Shown here in pieces: positions 42,493 to 51,401 of a DNA stretch of 64,000 nucleotides. The first letter of the stretch is position 1. The number at the start of each line of letters is the position of its first letter. The notes under the pieces were generated by a model. The model searched no databases. It was not told where the DNA came from and worked only from the letters and a program-made list of their open reading frames with translations. The stretch covers positions 124,001 through 188,000 of the forward strand of contig CAJMOB010000001.1 in assembly GCA_905214925.1 (NCBI GenBank), in the 5' to 3' direction. The position numbers were made by a program, and so were the translations under genes. The stretch comes from Scybalomonas sp905214925. GTDB taxonomy: Bacteria > Bacillota > Clostridia > Lachnospirales > Lachnospiraceae.

Positions 42493-45429
42493 ATGTCGGA
42501 ATATAAAGTCAGTATTATCGTTCCTGTCTATAATGTAGAAGCCTATCTCCCTGAATGTATGGAAAGTCTTGTACATCAGACTTTGGAGGAGATTGAGATT
42601 ATTGCAGTTAACGATGGAAGCCCTGATAACAGTATCGATATTCTTAATCGCTATGCGAAAGAATATCCTAATAAAGTAAAAGTATTTACAACTGAAAACC
42701 ACGGTGTAAGCCATGCGAGAAACTTCGGTCTTGATCAAGCACAAGGAGAATATATTTTGTTCGTAGATAGCGATGATTATCTAGAGCTTAATATGTGTGA
42801 AATCCTCTATACAAAAGCGATAACAGACGGTAACGACTATGTTCTCTGTGCTAGAAATAACGTTTATGAAAATCCTGATGGCTCCATTACAAAAAAAATG
42901 GCTGCCACACTTCCAATTAGTCAGAATTTCAAACTTTCTGATCGCAAATTTGAATTAGTAAAAATTTCCCCATTCCCTTGGGATAAAATGTTTAAACGAA
43001 GTCTTTTAGAAGGAATCCGATTCCCTGAAGGACTTCGTTTTGAGGATTTAGTTGTGGCTTTCTCTGTCGCTTGTAAAGCGCAGTGCATTGGTAAAGTCAA
43101 CTTACCTCTTTACAATTATCGCCGTACAACACAAGGCGGTTTTTTAAATAGCTTTAATAAAGCAACAATGGATATTGTAACTGCATTTGAACTTCTATTC
43201 CAGATTATGAAAAAGGAAAACTTATTCGACACCTTTTACGATGAACTGGAATATATTTGTGTTCGCCACTTTTTCTTCCGTTATCCAGCATTTTTTAGTG
43301 CTAGTTCTAAAGGTCAGTTAGATTTAAAATTAGAGATGATCCAAAAAACACAAGATTTCTTGGATAAGGAAGTTCCAACTTGGCGTACCAATCACTATTT
43401 AAAATATTCCTCTACAAAATCCATTAAAAATAATTTAGAACTTTATACGAATCGAGAACTTCTCATCCAAAAAGTGACAGAAGAAGAAACGGCTTCTCCT
43501 TTTTCAAAAAAGGTGAAAACCGTTCGAAAAAAATTCAAAAGTTTTAAGGCGAAAATCACTGGAAAATGGAAAAAATTCAAAAAATCCAAAAAGAAAAAAC
43601 AGTTGATTATAAACAAATTAAAGTTTTTAAAACTTTTCAATCTTCCTTCCACTTATCGTTATACGAAATATTATGAAACTTGTCCTGTGGAAGATAAAAC
43701 CATTTTATTTGAATCCAAACATGGGGATGATATGGCAGGAAATATCTTCAATATGATGTTGGAAACAAAACGAGAAGAATATAAAGATTTTAAAATATAT
43801 TTTGTATTAAAAAATGCCAAACGAGAATTTTATGAAAAACAGATGGCGTACTACGGAATTAACCATGTTCGTATTATTGAGCTACGCAGTGATGAGTATT
43901 TAAAAGTCCTTGCAACTGCCAAATACCTCGTAACCGATACAAGTTTTCCACCTTACTTTATTAAACGCCCAGAACAAGTATATTTAAACACATGGCATGG
44001 TACTCCATTAAAAGCTATGGGACGTATTGTTCCTAGCCGTGAATATGGTCTTGGAAATGTGCAAAGAAACTTCTTAATTGCCGATTATTTATTATATCAA
44101 CAAGAATTTTCGAGAGATATTTTCTTAACCGATTATATGATTGATAAAATCTATAAAGGAAACGTGCTTTTATCTGGTTACCCAAGAAACTCCGCGTTCT
44201 TCCGCGAACACCGCTATGAAGAAATTCGCAAAGAATGTGGATTAGAAGGAAAACAAGTGATCGTCTATATGCCAACATGGCGTGGACTCCTTCATAAGAT
44301 GGAAAACAAATTACAAGTCAAACAATTATATGATTACTTTGCACAGCTCGATCATGTCCTTCGCGACGATCAAGTATTTTTTGTAAAGCTTCATCCTTAT
44401 GTAAAAAATGGAATCGATTGTAGCGAATTCCTTCATATTAAAGATTTTCCATCGGAATATGAAACTTATGACTTCTTAAATGCCAGTGATATGTTAGTAA
44501 CCGACTACTCTAGTATTATGTTCGACTACGGTGTTTCTAAGAAGAAAATTATTTTATTCACTTATGATAGAAAAGAATATTTAGAAGGCCGCGGTATTTA
44601 TGTAGATCTCGACGAAATGGATCTTCCAAAAGCAGAAACGGTAGAACAATTAATCGAAGCCATTAATCACGATGCTCCATTTTATACCAACTTCTATGAA
44701 AGATTTTGTAGTCATGATACGGCACATACAGCAAAAGATGTTTGTGACACTGTCTTTTTACAAAAAGACACTGGCTTATTAATCGAGGAGCATACAGGAG
44801 AAACAGTACCAAATGTATTAATTTACGCCAAAGGATTAAAAGAACGCTATGCGGATCAACATTTCATTCGCGTGTTAAATAGACAAGACTTAGATAAGAG
44901 AAATTATTTCTTCTCCTTTAAGGCGGCAGCTATGAAGAAAACTTCTTCTATGCTCTCACAACTGGATCGAAAAATTGGTTACTTCCCTCTTTTAAAAGAA
45001 AGAGACTGCCTTGTTTCTGAAAAAATTGCCTTTAAACTCTACCTCCAATATGGCTTATTCAAAGGATTTTATGAGAAAAAGGTAGAAAAATTTGCTACTC
45101 GTGAAGTGAAAAAAGACTATGGTGATATTTCCTTTGATACAACGATTCTCTATTCTTGCATGGATCGTTTAATGTTTGAAATTTTGAGCAAAACAGGCAA
45201 GAAAAAAATATTCTGTTTCTCAAACTTTAATGAACAAAAATATCAAAACTCCAAACGTTATCGAAAAAATATTCAATATTTCTTAGAGCATACTCGTTCT
45301 TTCCATAAAGTATGGATTCCTGCTTCTATGGAAAATTTACCAGAAGTGCAAGAACTTAAGAAATATACTTCTGTCGGCGTTGGAGCTGATACTCTTTCTA
45401 TTACAACAATTTTAAAGGAGGTTCACTAA
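42493..45429 (+). CDS. GT2 glycosyltransferase - CDP-glycerol glycerophosphotransferase fusion (TagF-like)
   Basis: A 978-residue bifunctional surface polymer enzyme. Residues ~5-250 are a GT2 domain ('SIIVPVYNVEAYLPECMES', 'AVNDGSPDNS', 'FVDSDDYLE'). A very basic linker (~336-375, mostly Lys/Phe) probably lies on the membrane. Residues ~400-755 are a glycerophosphotransferase domain ('LNTWHGTPLKAMG', 'VIVYMPTWRGL', 'LVTDYSSIMFDYGVSKKKI'). The last ~200 residues ('VPNVLIYAKGLKERYADQHF' onward) form a third region I do not recognise. The ATG follows GGAGGACTAA. It is followed within 2 bases by a pyruvyl transferase-family gene, suggesting a decorated polyol phosphate polymer. Confidence 0.88.
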   Translation: MSEYKVSIIVPVYNVEAYLPECMESLVHQTLEEIEIIAVNDGSPDNSIDILNRYAKEYPNKVKVFTTENHGVSHARNFGLDQAQGEYILFVDSDDYLELNMCEILYTKAITDGNDYVLCARNNVYENPDGSITKKMAATLPISQNFKLSDRKFELVKISPFPWDKMFKRSLLEGIRFPEGLRFEDLVVAFSVACKAQCIGKVNLPLYNYRRTTQGGFLNSFNKATMDIVTAFELLFQIMKKENLFDTFYDELEYICVRHFFFRYPAFFSASSKGQLDLKLEMIQKTQDFLDKEVPTWRTNHYLKYSSTKSIKNNLELYTNRELLIQKVTEEETASPFSKKVKTVRKKFKSFKAKITGKWKKFKKSKKKKQLIINKLKFLKLFNLPSTYRYTKYYETCPVEDKTILFESKHGDDMAGNIFNMMLETKREEYKDFKIYFVLKNAKREFYEKQMAYYGINHVRIIELRSDEYLKVLATAKYLVTDTSFPPYFIKRPEQVYLNTWHGTPLKAMGRIVPSREYGLGNVQRNFLIADYLLYQQEFSRDIFLTDYMIDKIYKGNVLLSGYPRNSAFFREHRYEEIRKECGLEGKQVIVYMPTWRGLLHKMENKLQVKQLYDYFAQLDHVLRDDQVFFVKLHPYVKNGIDCSEFLHIKDFPSEYETYDFLNASDMLVTDYSSIMFDYGVSKKKIILFTYDRKEYLEGRGIYVDLDEMDLPKAETVEQLIEAINHDAPFYTNFYERFCSHDTAHTAKDVCDTVFLQKDTGLLIEEHTGETVPNVLIYAKGLKERYADQHFIRVLNRQDLDKRNYFFSFKAAAMKKTSSMLSQLDRKIGYFPLLKERDCLVSEKIAFKLYLQYGLFKGFYEKKVEKFATREVKKDYGDISFDTTILYSCMDRLMFEILSKTGKKKIFCFSNFNEQKYQNSKRYRKNIQYFLEHTRSFHKVWIPASMENLPEVQELKKYTSVGVGADTLSITTILKEVH

Positions 45430-45430
45430 T

Positions 45431-46531
45431 ATGAAAGCAGGTGTTATTACATTCCACAGCGCTCATAACTTTGGTGCTAGCCTTCAAACATGGGCATTAC
45501 AACAAGCTTTAGCCGACTTAGGCGTAGAGCCTTGTGTGATCAATTATCACACTCCTGTTATTGATAATCTCTATGATCCAATCAAAGAGACCAATCCAAA
45601 ACTTCGCGCCAAAAAAATAAAACAATTACAAAAGAAAAATCCTGCAAGTCTTCTTCGCTATGAACGCTATAGTAAATTTATCGAAGACAATTTCAATATG
45701 TTTGGCAATTATACTTGCTATGAAGATTTAATAAACGAAACAAGAGAATTAGATGCTTATATTACTGGTAGCGATCAAGTTTGGAATAGCCAGCATATTG
45801 GTGGATATGATCCCGCTTATTTCCTTGAATTTGCTCCAAAACAGGCATTAAAAATCTCTTATGCAGCCAGCACAGGACGTAACTATGTATTACCAATTTA
45901 CCATGAGAGAATTCGACACGCACTTAAAAGCTTTACTTCTATTTCCATTCGTGAAAGCAGTGCGCTTCCTGCTATTCAGAATTTAACTTCTCAAAAAGTA
46001 AATGTAGTGGCGGATCCAACATTTTTAATTCCTGGTCATAAATACGATGCTATAAAAAAAGCACCGTCCATTAATGAAAAATATATTTTTGTTTATATGA
46101 TGGAAAATAACCCACAAGTTGTAAAATTTGCAAATTCCATCTCTCGTGCTCTTGGGCTTCCAATTGTGCAAAGACGTCAAAAGAAATTCTTTATCAATGA
46201 AGTGGACAACACCTATACTTCCACTCCTGGAGAATGGCTTGGCTGGATCGAAAATGCAGAAATGGTAATTACAAACTCATTCCATGGAACTGTTTTCTCT
46301 GCTATTTTTGAAAAACCTTTCGTATCGATGCTTCATTCCGATACAGGAAGCCGTACGATAGACTTATTAAAATCATTAGACCTAGAAGATCATATGATTA
46401 CGGATCCAACCACATTTGAAGACTTTGATCAGTTTATCATTAAAGATCCAGTTGCATTGCGCAAAAACATCGAAAAAGTAAGAGAAAACGGATTAAACTT
46501 CTTACGAGAAGCCCTTCAATTAAACAAATAA
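45431..46531 (+). CDS. Polysaccharide pyruvyl transferase family protein
   Basis: A 366-residue protein of the CsaB/WcaK-type family, which in characterised members adds a pyruvate ketal to surface sugars. N-terminal 'GVITFHSAHNFGASLQTWAL' and 'YITGSDQVWN' and C-terminal 'MVITNSFHGTVFSAIFEKPF' are family signatures. The ribosome binding site AAGGAGG lies inside the end of the upstream fusion gene, so the two are co-translated. The acceptor is presumably the polymer made by that enzyme. Confidence 0.87.
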   Translation: MKAGVITFHSAHNFGASLQTWALQQALADLGVEPCVINYHTPVIDNLYDPIKETNPKLRAKKIKQLQKKNPASLLRYERYSKFIEDNFNMFGNYTCYEDLINETRELDAYITGSDQVWNSQHIGGYDPAYFLEFAPKQALKISYAASTGRNYVLPIYHERIRHALKSFTSISIRESSALPAIQNLTSQKVNVVADPTFLIPGHKYDAIKKAPSINEKYIFVYMMENNPQVVKFANSISRALGLPIVQRRQKKFFINEVDNTYTSTPGEWLGWIENAEMVITNSFHGTVFSAIFEKPFVSMLHSDTGSRTIDLLKSLDLEDHMITDPTTFEDFDQFIIKDPVALRKNIEKVRENGLNFLREALQLNK

Positions 46532-46537
46532 TGAGAG

Positions 46538-46580
46538 AAAAGTTCAGTGAAAAGAAAACCTTCTTTATCACTGAACTTTT
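46538..46580 (+). terminator. Terminator after the pyruvyl transferase gene
   Basis: Perfect 13-bp stem AAAAGTTCAGTGA / TCACTGAACTTTT, 17-base loop, then a T run. Confidence 0.88.
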
Positions 46581-46600
46581 TTTATAATATAAGAAAGATA

Positions 46601-46629
46601 TTGTTTTTATTAACAAAATTCGATACAAT
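46601..46629 (+). promoter_or_regulatory. Promoter of the ZIP transporter gene
   Basis: TTGTTT (46601-46606), 17-base spacer and TACAAT (46624-46629), about 40 bases before the ATG. Confidence 0.55.
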
Positions 46630-46670
46630 AATAAGGATTATCAGAATAACAATTAAGAAAGGAGTTTTTT

Positions 46671-47450
46671 ATGAATACATTTTTAGGACTTCTCATACCA
46701 TTTGCAGGTACTACCCTTGGTGCTGCTTGTGTATTTTTCTTGAAAAACGAATTAAAACCACTTGTACAAAAAGCTTTATTAGGCTTCGCCTCTGGCGTTA
46801 TGGTAGCTGCCTCTGTTTGGTCTTTGTTAATTCCTTCTATGGATATGGTAAGCCATATGGGTCGCTTTGCCTTTGTGCCAGCTGTCGTAGGCTTTTTATT
46901 GGGCATTGGATTTTTACTTCTTATGGATCGATTGATTCCCCATTTACATAATGCTCATGCCAAGCCAGAAGGTCCAAAATCAAAGCTTAAAAAGACAACA
47001 ATGCTTGTCTTAGCAGTTACCCTTCATAATATTCCTGAAGGGATGGCTGTTGGTGTTGTATTTGCAGGTGTTCTATCAGGTAATTCTAAAATCACGCTAG
47101 CAGGTGCTTTTGCCTTAGCTATTGGAATCGCGATTCAGAACTTTCCAGAAGGTGCTATTATCTCCCTTCCTCTTAGAAGCGAAGGAAAAATTAGTCGAAC
47201 AAAGGCATTTATCTATGGAACGCTTTCTGGCATTGTAGAGCCAATCGGTGCTTATATCACGATTCTTCTTGCAAGCGTTATCGAGCCTATTTTACCTTAT
47301 TTACTCTCTTTTGCAGCTGGTGCTATGATTTATGTCGTTGTGGAAGAATTAATCCCTGAATCCGCCGAAGGAGAGCATAGTAATATCGCTACCATTGGCT
47401 TTGCTATCGGTTTTGTTATCATGATGACACTCGATGTAGCACTTGGATAA
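46671..47450 (+). CDS. ZIP family metal transporter (ZupT/GufA-like)
   Basis: A 259-residue metal importer with about eight membrane segments. The metal-binding HNIPEG motif is in 'VTLHNIPEGMAVGV', with the second site 'QNFPEGAIISLPL' and 'YVVVEELIPES' in later helices. Substrate may be zinc, iron or manganese; bacterial ZIPs are broad. A His-rich loop ('LIPHLHNAHAKPEG') between helices could bind metal. The ATG follows AAAGGAG. It is a single-gene unit; its closeness to the metal-linked cluster at 48-55 kb is suggestive only. Confidence 0.93.
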   Translation: MNTFLGLLIPFAGTTLGAACVFFLKNELKPLVQKALLGFASGVMVAASVWSLLIPSMDMVSHMGRFAFVPAVVGFLLGIGFLLLMDRLIPHLHNAHAKPEGPKSKLKKTTMLVLAVTLHNIPEGMAVGVVFAGVLSGNSKITLAGAFALAIGIAIQNFPEGAIISLPLRSEGKISRTKAFIYGTLSGIVEPIGAYITILLASVIEPILPYLLSFAAGAMIYVVVEELIPESAEGEHSNIATIGFAIGFVIMMTLDVALG

Positions 47451-47467
47451 CTTTTATTCCATCTTTT

Positions 47468-47553
47468 AAAAAGCTATTTTGTAGGAGAAACTAAGATTTT
47501 CTTTGTTTTAAAGATACTTTTCTTTATTCTTTCTTCCTCAAAATAGCTTTTTT
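47468..47553 (+). terminator. Probable terminator after the ZIP gene
   Basis: Stem AAAAAGCTATTTTG / CAAAATAGCTTTTT with a long 57-base loop, ending in a T run. Confidence 0.6.
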
Positions 47554-47612
47554 ATACTATATTTTTCTATCTTACATACACTTTATTAATAATATTTTTC
47601 TTTGGAGCTATT

Positions 47613-48074
47613 ATGAAAATTCAATGGAACAAATTATGGTTATCTCTTCTCCCACTTTTTGCAGGGATTGTCTCTAGCCTCCTTACTGGAGATTCTTTTA
47701 CTTACTATGAGCAATTAACAAAACCTCTTTTTTCTCCTCCTAGCTTCCTATTTTCCATTGTTTGGACAATTCTTTATCTTCTTCTAGGCGTTAGCTTTTA
47801 CTTAATCCAAACAATTCCCTCTCCTTTTACATCAACCGCTACTTTACTCTATCTTACTCAGGTTTTCCTAAATTTCCTTTGGGCTCCCGTTTTCTTTTCT
47901 CTTCAAAATACACTGCTCGCTTTTTTTATTCTTCTTTTGTTATGGATTGTTGTTTTTCAAATGATAAGAGCCTTTTATCGGATTTCACCACTTTCTGCTT
48001 GGCTTCAAATTCCCTATCTCCTTTGGCTTACATTTGCAGGATACTTAAATCTATCCATTCTATTATTCAATTAA
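47613..48074 (+). CDS. TspO/MBR family membrane protein
   Basis: A 153-residue five-helix membrane protein of the translocator protein family, which binds tetrapyrroles such as protoporphyrin and haem. The conserved region 'YYEQLTKPLFSPPSFLFSIV' followed by 'WTILYLLLGVSFYL' and Trp-rich helices ('WAPVFFSL', 'LLWIVVFQM') support the call. The ATG follows TTGGAG. It stands alone between two terminators. The neighbouring nitrogenase-like cluster could involve a tetrapyrrole, which makes the adjacency worth noting, but the genes are convergent and not an operon. Confidence 0.9.
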   Translation: MKIQWNKLWLSLLPLFAGIVSSLLTGDSFTYYEQLTKPLFSPPSFLFSIVWTILYLLLGVSFYLIQTIPSPFTSTATLLYLTQVFLNFLWAPVFFSLQNTLLAFFILLLLWIVVFQMIRAFYRISPLSAWLQIPYLLWLTFAGYLNLSILLFN

Positions 48075-48138
48075 TCGTTTTTATCATGAAAAATCTATGT
48101 TTCGCACTTTTGTACTTGATTTATACCTTGTATACAAC

Positions 48139-48173
48139 AAAAAAGAGATTGTTTTTATCACAATCTCTTTTTT
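48139..48173. terminator. Bidirectional terminator between tspO and the flavodoxin gene
   Basis: Perfect stem AAAAGAGATTGT / ACAATCTCTTTT with a 7-base loop and flanking A and T runs. It ends both convergent transcripts, including the nitrogenase-like operon. Confidence 0.88.
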
Positions 48174-48178
48174 CTATT

Positions 48179-48757
48179 CTATTTCTTTTCCTGTTCTTTC
48201 ATGGGTAAAATAGATTTCAAGAGCAATCCTTCTTTTGTAAATTGTTTATAAATTTCTACTCGTTCCCGAAAACGCTCTTTTGCTAATTCACACTCCGCAT
48301 CGGTTGGGTGATTTTTCATAACATTCCAACGAATCTCATTTTCTGGTGAAGCGCTATGTGTCCCATTTCCTCCTCTTTGTCGAAACATAGCAATAATTTG
48401 CTCTGATAGTGCTCCATTGCATACATAGCTACCAATAACTGTATTTTTTTCTTTTACTGCATTCACTCCATTGACAATAGAATCATGAGCATGAGCAGAA
48501 TCTGCATAAAACCCAAGGGTACAAAAAATGCCAACTGCTTTTCCTTCTACTTTTTCCATAAATGCTTTCATCTTTTGTTCTGGACCGCCTTTATCCACCC
48601 AATATCCTAATAAAATAATATCTCCATCAAGAACTGGCTCTCCATCTTTTAAATTGTGAATGGTACAATTATCTTCCTTTGACATTCCATCTGCGATTGC
48701 CTCTGCAAGCCTTTTTGTGCGTCCAGAAAGACTTGAATAAATCACTTGAATTTTCAT
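48179..48757 (-). CDS. Flavodoxin family protein, last gene of the nitrogenase-like operon
   Basis: A 192-residue FMN-binding electron carrier. The phosphate-binding loop 'YSSLSGRTKRLAEAI' is at the N-terminus, and 'LLGYWVDKGGPEQKM' and 'GIFCTLGFYADS' match the flavin loops of the flavodoxin-like family. It carries an extra C-terminal helix compared with a short flavodoxin. It lies 51 bases after the component-1-like gene and before a strong terminator. In this position it may deliver electrons to the NifH-like protein, as flavodoxins do for nitrogenase; that is inference. Confidence 0.85.
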   Translation of the reverse strand: MKIQVIYSSLSGRTKRLAEAIADGMSKEDNCTIHNLKDGEPVLDGDIILLGYWVDKGGPEQKMKAFMEKVEGKAVGIFCTLGFYADSAHAHDSIVNGVNAVKEKNTVIGSYVCNGALSEQIIAMFRQRGGNGTHSASPENEIRWNVMKNHPTDAECELAKERFRERVEIYKQFTKEGLLLKSILPMKEQEKK

Positions 48758-48808
48758 ACTTTTTTCCCTTCTAATTTGCTTTTTTTACTTTGATTTCTAT
48801 ACTGAATC

Positions 48809-50041
48809 TTATCTTAATGTCTGCCAATACTGCTCAATAAACTCTAACAAATAATCTGCTCCATGAACTCCTGCAAGCGGTAAATGTCTTGCTAATACCA
48901 TTCCTTGAATGACAGGAGGTGCAATTCGGATTTTTGTATTATCGTCTGATGCAAGATGTAGCATTGTGTCATCTGCTAATACTAATTGTTTTTTTGCTTC
49001 TTTCATACAGTTCATTCTCTCTTTTTCTGTTTCCAAGTAAACGATATCCTCTCTTGCATTTTCTATACTCTTTAAACTATGCATACAGATCTTATGTTCT
49101 GTTTCAATTCCAAGTTGAGAAAAGAAATCAGAAATACCAACAAGAACATCGTATTCTCCAAACATGGTCGCTTTCATCACATCTCTTCTTAACATTCTGC
49201 TATATATTTGATATTGTCGGCTCATACCAATTTTCTCTCTTAGCTCTTGTACTACCGTTTCTTTGATCTCTTTTCCAATCACTTCTTTAATTTGTTCTAA
49301 CCAAGAAAGCGTTCCTTGATATCCATAAGGCATTCCATATACATAAGGAGTCTGAAATCTCTGTTTCAAAACTTCTGCACCTTTTACCCCCGCTCCTTGA
49401 ATCACAATATTAATAGAAGCTTTTCCTGCTTTCTCTAATTCTTCTACTGAGGTATCGGCACAAAAACAAGCATTCATTTTAAGCCCAAAGGCTTCTTTTA
49501 ATAGCCTTTTGATTTCATTCACATCAGAACGCATACGATAAGACCATAAAGAGGCACCGATTAAATTATACGTATTTTCTTCTCTTTCTTCCGTATCTAC
49601 TGGAAGTTCCTTTGCAAGCATGGCATAGGCCTCTCGGATTCCAATGGAATAATCTCCACGAAATCCTCCTTGATCAAAAGCAACTAAACGAGCGTTCACC
49701 TCTGGTTGCATATAAGTACAAACTCCTTTAATATCCACTCCGATCACTGCCGCTACTGAAGATGCTACAACAAAAATTACTTTTGGATTATTGTTTTTAT
49801 CAATTTCTTTAATGGCTCGCTCTAAGCGACTGACATCCCCCATAACAACGTCTGATTCACTCATATGGGTAGTGTAAAGACGATTTTGTTGATCGATATC
49901 CAATTCTCCAAATAAGCTCATACTAAAATGGGTCGTTCCAGCAGGACCATATTCAATAATGACACTGCTCTCAATTGATAATAAATTCCATAAAATTCCC
50001 ATACGATCCGATGGTGTTGGCAAAAAACGTGTTAAACTCAT
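48809..50041 (-). CDS. Nitrogenase component-1-like subunit lacking cluster cysteines (K/B-like)
   Basis: A 410-residue relative of NifK/NifE/BchB-type subunits. By alignment with its partner the three cluster-ligand positions are replaced: Ser11-Asp12 in 'TPSDRMG' for the first Cys, Thr36 in 'YGPAGTTHF' for the GPxGC Cys, and Ser95 in 'ASSVAAVIGVDI' for the third. So this subunit cannot supply a normal half P-cluster. The ATG overlaps the stop of the upstream subunit gene (ATGA). The later half has the usual Rossmann-like pattern ('INIVIQGAGVKGAEVLKQRF', 'YDVLVGISDFFSQLG'). It should form a heterodimer or heterotetramer with the Cys-bearing subunit. Confidence 0.85.
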   Translation of the reverse strand: MSLTRFLPTPSDRMGILWNLLSIESSVIIEYGPAGTTHFSMSLFGELDIDQQNRLYTTHMSESDVVMGDVSRLERAIKEIDKNNNPKVIFVVASSVAAVIGVDIKGVCTYMQPEVNARLVAFDQGGFRGDYSIGIREAYAMLAKELPVDTEEREENTYNLIGASLWSYRMRSDVNEIKRLLKEAFGLKMNACFCADTSVEELEKAGKASINIVIQGAGVKGAEVLKQRFQTPYVYGMPYGYQGTLSWLEQIKEVIGKEIKETVVQELREKIGMSRQYQIYSRMLRRDVMKATMFGEYDVLVGISDFFSQLGIETEHKICMHSLKSIENAREDIVYLETEKERMNCMKEAKKQLVLADDTMLHLASDDNTKIRIAPPVIQGMVLARHLPLAGVHGADYLLEFIEQYWQTLR

Positions 50042-51348
50042 TTCTTTTCCTCTTCTCCTTTTTCTTTTCTAAGCTCCTTGGCCTCTTTTGATGCACGAAC
50101 TAATTCTTCTATAATAAAGAAGGTAACTTCAAAGCCTAATAGTCCAGACGCTTTATCCGTATGAACAATTTCAATCCCCTTTTTACGAAGTCTTGCGGCA
50201 TATTCATGTCCTAAGTAAAGATTTGGTTTTAATACGTCATAAATAAATTGCATTGGAGCAATATTAGCACTTTTTGCTACATAAGGGTTTACTTTTTTTG
50301 TAATTGTTTGTACCATCTCTTCTTGTCGTTTTGGATCGTACTCCGATAGCTGAATGACAAGAGGTTCCATCCCTTCCTCTGTCATAAATTGATTAAATTC
50401 CATTGTATCAAATGGCGTATTTCCATAAATATAAGTGATACCACTTAACTCTTCTTTTGCCTTTTCTCTCCTATCTTTTGCTTTCTCATAGAGTCTTACT
50501 ATTTCCTCTGTCATTGGGATTTCAAGACAGGCAAATAACTTCTCATAGGCCTCATAAATATTTTCTGGTCTTGTGAATTTATGGAAAAACACATATGGTG
50601 TTCCAAATTTTTGTTCCATTTTTCTTGCAAGTGGAAGAGCAATTGGATGAACAACCACATTCAATTTTGCTTTTGGTGCTGCTTTAATCTCTTCAATCGT
50701 ACATCCACTTGGCAATTGCATTCCAATTTCCACTCCATTTTCCTTTAAAATTCGACAAAGCTCTGTGGTTTGAAAACTTCCCATTCTCTGCCCTAATACA
50801 TTGACTGTATTTTCTTTTTCCTGTGGATCCATTAAAGAAAAACAAGCAGTAATTGTTCGTTCCAGCCCTGGCATATGATTTTCACATTTAAAATGCTCCG
50901 TATGTACCGCTAAAAATGGAATATGATATTGTTCTGACAACGCTTCTGCAATCGTGTCCATATCATCTCCAATAATTTCAACAACACAAGTAGTCGTTAA
51001 AAAAACAGCCTTTGGCTCATATTCTTCTACTAATTCTTTCATAGCTTCTTCAATTTTTTTCTTAGAACCAAAGGTCACATCACGGCTGTCAAGAACAACG
51101 GATACACAACGTCCAAACACTCCTCCAAACTCTTCTGAATGCAAAGTCATATGTTTTGTATAATAAGAACATTCATCGGTTCCAATGACTACAATCATAG
51201 CATCTTTAATTCCTCTTACGGTCATAGCAGACCCCATTAATGGACAGTGAGCCCCTGGAAATAACGCATCCGTAAGAGGTTTTACATCTTTCATACAGGT
51301 AATTTCACTAAGTCTACCTAGTTTTTCTAATAATTCATTTCCATTCAT
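50038..51348 (-). CDS. Nitrogenase component-1-like subunit with cluster cysteines (D/N-like)
   Basis: A 436-residue relative of NifD/NifE/BchN. Cys35 in 'HCPLMGSAMTVRGIKDAM', Cys60 in 'GTDECSYYTKHM' and Cys121 in 'TTTCVVEIIGDDM' occupy the three classical cluster-ligand positions; Cys18 is an extra nearby Cys. No FeMo-cofactor ligand region of true NifD is evident to me, and no nifB/nifE/nifN is present. The ATG follows AAGGAGACAG. Together with the NifH-like protein this should reduce a small or tetrapyrrole-like substrate rather than dinitrogen. It is 53 bases downstream of the ABC ATPase gene. Confidence 0.88.
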   Translation of the reverse strand: MNGNELLEKLGRLSEITCMKDVKPLTDALFPGAHCPLMGSAMTVRGIKDAMIVVIGTDECSYYTKHMTLHSEEFGGVFGRCVSVVLDSRDVTFGSKKKIEEAMKELVEEYEPKAVFLTTTCVVEIIGDDMDTIAEALSEQYHIPFLAVHTEHFKCENHMPGLERTITACFSLMDPQEKENTVNVLGQRMGSFQTTELCRILKENGVEIGMQLPSGCTIEEIKAAPKAKLNVVVHPIALPLARKMEQKFGTPYVFFHKFTRPENIYEAYEKLFACLEIPMTEEIVRLYEKAKDRREKAKEELSGITYIYGNTPFDTMEFNQFMTEEGMEPLVIQLSEYDPKRQEEMVQTITKKVNPYVAKSANIAPMQFIYDVLKPNLYLGHEYAARLRKKGIEIVHTDKASGLLGFEVTFFIIEELVRASKEAKELRKEKGEEEKK

Positions 51349-51401
51349 TATCTGTCTCCTTTTACTCCTATTTTCTACTTTCTTTTTCCCTTATGTTCTA
51401 T

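Noticed and set aside
42397..42744. Minus-strand open frame overlapping the promoter and start of the teichoic-type polymerase
   Set aside because: It is antisense to a well-supported GT2 domain and has no recognisable motif.
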